Assembly (NCBI GenBank): GCA_026707745.1
Contig: JAPOWG010000011.1
Location: 1 to 64,000, forward strand
Direction: 5' to 3'
From: Chloroflexota bacterium
GTDB lineage: Bacteria; Chloroflexota; Anaerolineae; Aggregatilineales; Phototrophicaceae
Length of the DNA: 64,000 nt
Shown here piece by piece: positions 62,055 to 64,000 of the stretch. The notes under the pieces are model-generated. The model saw nothing but the letters and a program-made list of their open reading frames with translations. It did not search any database and was not told the origin of the DNA. The position numbers and the translations under genes are program-made. Numbering within the stretch: position 1 is the first letter of the stretch; each line of letters opens with the position of its first letter.

Positions 62055-63314
62055 ATGGCAGAGATAAAAGAGCTTCGCTGTGTTATCGGGGGCTGCCGCT
62101 ACGCCCGCGACGAGGTGACCTATACCTGTCCACAGCATGGCGAATTGGGCACGCTTGATATCCTTTACGACTATTCGGCCCTGGGCGCGTCCCTGGATCG
62201 CGATGCGCTCTTGGCGAGCCGTCAAGCCAATTGTTGGCGTTACAAAGCGCTTTTGCCCATCGCGGGGGAAAGCCCGGTGCCGCCTTTGGACGTGGGCTGG
62301 ACGCCTTTGTACGCGGCGCCGCGCGTCGCTCGCTCGCTGGGGCTTGATCGCGCCTGGATCAAAGATGATGGCGCCAATCCCACCGGATCGCTCAAGGACC
62401 GCGCCAGCGCGCTGGTGCTGGCGCGCGCGCTGGAGCTGGGGATCACCACGGTCAGCACCGCCAGCACGGGCAACGCGGCTGCGGCGCTGGCGGGCTTGGG
62501 CGCAGCTGTGCCGGAGATAGACATTGTCATTTTCGTCCCGCATAGCGCGCCGGAAGCAAAGGTGGCTCAACTGCTGGTCTATGGCGCTACTGTGCTGCTC
62601 GTTGAAGGCAGTTATGATGATGCCTTTGACCTCTGCATGGCATATTGCGCCGCGGAAGGCTGGTATTCGCGCAATACGGGTGTCAATCCCTTTACCACCG
62701 AGGGCAAAAAGACGGCCGCGCTTGAAATTGCCGAACAACTGCGCTGGCAGGTGCCGGATGTCCTGGCTGTCAGCGTCGGCGACGGCAGCATCATCAGCGG
62801 CTTGCACAAGGGATTTTCGGACTTGCTTCGTCTCGGCTGGATAGAAAAGCTACCGCGTTTGATCGGCGTTCAAGCGGCCGGCAGCGCCGTCTTGGCCCGC
62901 GCTTGGCAGGGGGGACTGGACGCGAAGGCCATCAGTCGCGCCCCGGCAAGTACGGTAGCCGATAGCATCTCATCGGAATTGCCGCGCGATCGCGCCAAAG
63001 CGCTAAGGGCGGCGCGCGATAGCGACGGCGCCTTTGTCACCGTATCCGATGCCGATATCCTTGCGGCTATCCCGCAATTGGCGCAATTGAGCGGCGTCTT
63101 CGCAGAGCCGGCTGCGGCGGCGACCTTTGCCGGAGCAAGACAGGCGGTCGCCTCCGGTCTGATGGACAAAGAAGAGAGCTTGTGCCTACTGATCACGGGA
63201 AACGGTCTCAAAGATGTCCCGCGGGCGCGTCAAGCGGTATCGGGGGGTATTAGAGTCGCGCCTACGGTCGAGGCGGTGCGCTCGGCGCTGAATCGAGCGA
63301 GCGCCCATGGCTGA
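62055..63314 (+). CDS. threonine-synthase-like PLP enzyme
   Basis: 419 aa fold-type II PLP enzyme. The PLP lysine is Lys114 in NPTGSLKDRAS, the phosphate loop is STASTGNAAAAL, and a late SVGDGSIISGLHKGF block follows. The N-terminus has Cys9, Cys14, Cys25 and His28 in a zinc-ribbon-like layout seen in one threonine synthase subgroup. In E. coli the equivalent place beside ygeW/ygeY/yqeA is held by YgeX, diaminopropionate ammonia-lyase, also fold-type II. So this gene may be a lyase in the same catabolic path rather than threonine synthase. Start ATG 62055 after GAAGAGG. The following gene overlaps by 8 bp. Confidence 0.8.
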   Translation: MAEIKELRCVIGGCRYARDEVTYTCPQHGELGTLDILYDYSALGASLDRDALLASRQANCWRYKALLPIAGESPVPPLDVGWTPLYAAPRVARSLGLDRAWIKDDGANPTGSLKDRASALVLARALELGITTVSTASTGNAAAALAGLGAAVPEIDIVIFVPHSAPEAKVAQLLVYGATVLLVEGSYDDAFDLCMAYCAAEGWYSRNTGVNPFTTEGKKTAALEIAEQLRWQVPDVLAVSVGDGSIISGLHKGFSDLLRLGWIEKLPRLIGVQAAGSAVLARAWQGGLDAKAISRAPASTVADSISSELPRDRAKALRAARDSDGAFVTVSDADILAAIPQLAQLSGVFAEPAAAATFAGARQAVASGLMDKEESLCLLITGNGLKDVPRARQAVSGGIRVAPTVEAVRSALNRASAHG

Positions 63315-64000
63315 GAAACCCCGCTACTCGATCGTGGCGCCGGTCTACAATGAAGCCGGCAATCTGCGCAGATTCTATGAGGAAGTTCAGGCGGCGCTGG
63401 ATTCCACCGGCGAGGCATGGGAGTTGCTGCTCATCAATGACGGCAGCGTCGACGGCTCGCAGGAAATAATGGAGCGATTGGCGGAGGCCGACCGTCGGAT
63501 CAAAGTCATCAACTTCGCTCGCAATTTCGGCCACCAGATTGCCGTGACCGCCGGCGTTGATTACGCCTCTGGTTCGGCAGTGGTGCTCATCGATGCCGAC
63601 CTGCAAGATCCACCGGCAGTCATTCCCCGGTTGATCGCCAAATGGAAAGAAGGATACGATGTCGTTTACGCCGTGCGTACCGAGCGCAAGGGCGAGAGCT
63701 TCCTCAAAAGGACCAGCGCCAAATTGTTTTATCGGATGATCCATCGTATCACAGATATAAGTATTCCGGTTGATACGGGAGATTTCCGACTGATGGACGC
63801 CAAGGTGGCCGACGTGCTGCGGCAAATGCGCGAACATCATCGCTTCATCAGAGGCATGACCAGTTGGGTTGGCTACAGACAAACTGGCGTGCCTTACGTC
63901 CGCGAAAAACGGATCTGGGGAGAAACCAAGTACCCTTGGCGCAAGATGATCGCCTTCGCGCTTGATGCCGTCACCAGTTTTTCGTTTTTCCCTTTGCAGA
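63307..64000 (+). CDS. family 2 glycosyltransferase, DPM1/ArnC-like (partial)
   Basis: The first 231 residues are present and the frame runs off the window. The GT2 start YSIVAPVYNEAGNL, INDGSVDGS, and the metal-binding DADLQDPP at ~94-101 are typical, as is RNFGHQIAVTAGVDYA. VDTGDFRLMD and HHRFIRGM match dolichyl/undecaprenyl-phosphate sugar transferases; a membrane tail (SFFPLQ...) seems to begin at the edge. It probably makes a lipid-linked sugar that a GT-C enzyme would use. Its ATG lies 8 bp inside the preceding gene. Confidence 0.9.
   Translation, partial: MAEKPRYSIVAPVYNEAGNLRRFYEEVQAALDSTGEAWELLLINDGSVDGSQEIMERLAEADRRIKVINFARNFGHQIAVTAGVDYASGSAVVLIDADLQDPPAVIPRLIAKWKEGYDVVYAVRTERKGESFLKRTSAKLFYRMIHRITDISIPVDTGDFRLMDAKVADVLRQMREHHRFIRGMTSWVGYRQTGVPYVREKRIWGETKYPWRKMIAFALDAVTSFSFFPLQ

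Overview
Organism. The window looks like a chromosomal contig of a Chloroflexota bacterium (Anaerolineae/Caldilineae-like). The pointers are Thr/Pro-rich extracytoplasmic linkers, many family-5 and family-1 ABC importers, an FtsB-like protein with the long C-terminal extension common in that phylum, and intergenic DNA full of short GC-rich repeats. This placement is an inference from style, not from a marker-gene tree. All genes use ordinary bacterial starts (several TTG/GTG), and no plasmid, phage or CRISPR signature was seen.

Layout. 0.4-9.5 kb: a heterodimeric ABC exporter, a large GT-C-like membrane protein, a twin-HTH regulator and a methyltransferase. 9.8-33.8 kb: an accessory sugar island with four GH117 domains in three proteins (one a tandem double-domain protein), a GMC oxidoreductase, a KduD-like SDR, a zinc alcohol dehydrogenase, a GntR/FCD regulator, a peptide-type ABC importer split over three places (permeases, two tandem binding proteins, two ATPases), a mandelate-racemase-type enolase-superfamily enzyme, a leaderless sulfatase and an unassigned possible glycosidase. 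34-42.8 kb: tRNA-Val, dcd, argS, a methyltransferase, an MsbA-like exporter, a GH63-like toroidal glycosidase and a lipoprotein. 43-52.3 kb: a DUF971 protein, a MalEFG-type sugar importer, an (R)-hydratase-like protein, galT, an SH3/beta-lactamase-like protein, tRNA-Leu and an FtsB-like protein. 52.3-64 kb: ygfZ, a guanylate-kinase-like gene, folD and a purine/carbamoyl cluster (8-oxoguanine-deaminase type, adenine deaminase, YgeY, YgeW, carbamate kinase, threonine-synthase-like), then a GT2 cut by the window end.

How the genes fit together. The main result is a regulon in the sugar island. The same palindrome (TTGTC-N-ACAA core with flanking TTGTCAA/TTGACAA arms) overlaps predicted sigma-70 promoters at four places: between the GMC/double-GH117 operon and the single GH117 gene, between the dppBC-gntR operon and the enolase-superfamily gene, before the first binding protein, and before dppDF. 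The GntR/FCD regulator sits at the end of the dppBC operon and is the obvious candidate to bind them. All GH117 proteins and the sulfatase lack signal peptides, so the model is import of short, possibly sulfated, 3,6-anhydro-galactose-type oligosaccharides, cytoplasmic desulfation and cleavage, then oxidation, cycloisomerisation and deoxy-ketoaldonate redox steps. The substrate is inferred. No secreted agarase or carrageenase is present in the window.

Intergenic DNA holds at least three families of TIR-bounded, MITE-like elements (110-470 bp), a family of GGGGCGA hairpins and a short GCCGCTCGGCG repeat, with no transposase in the window.
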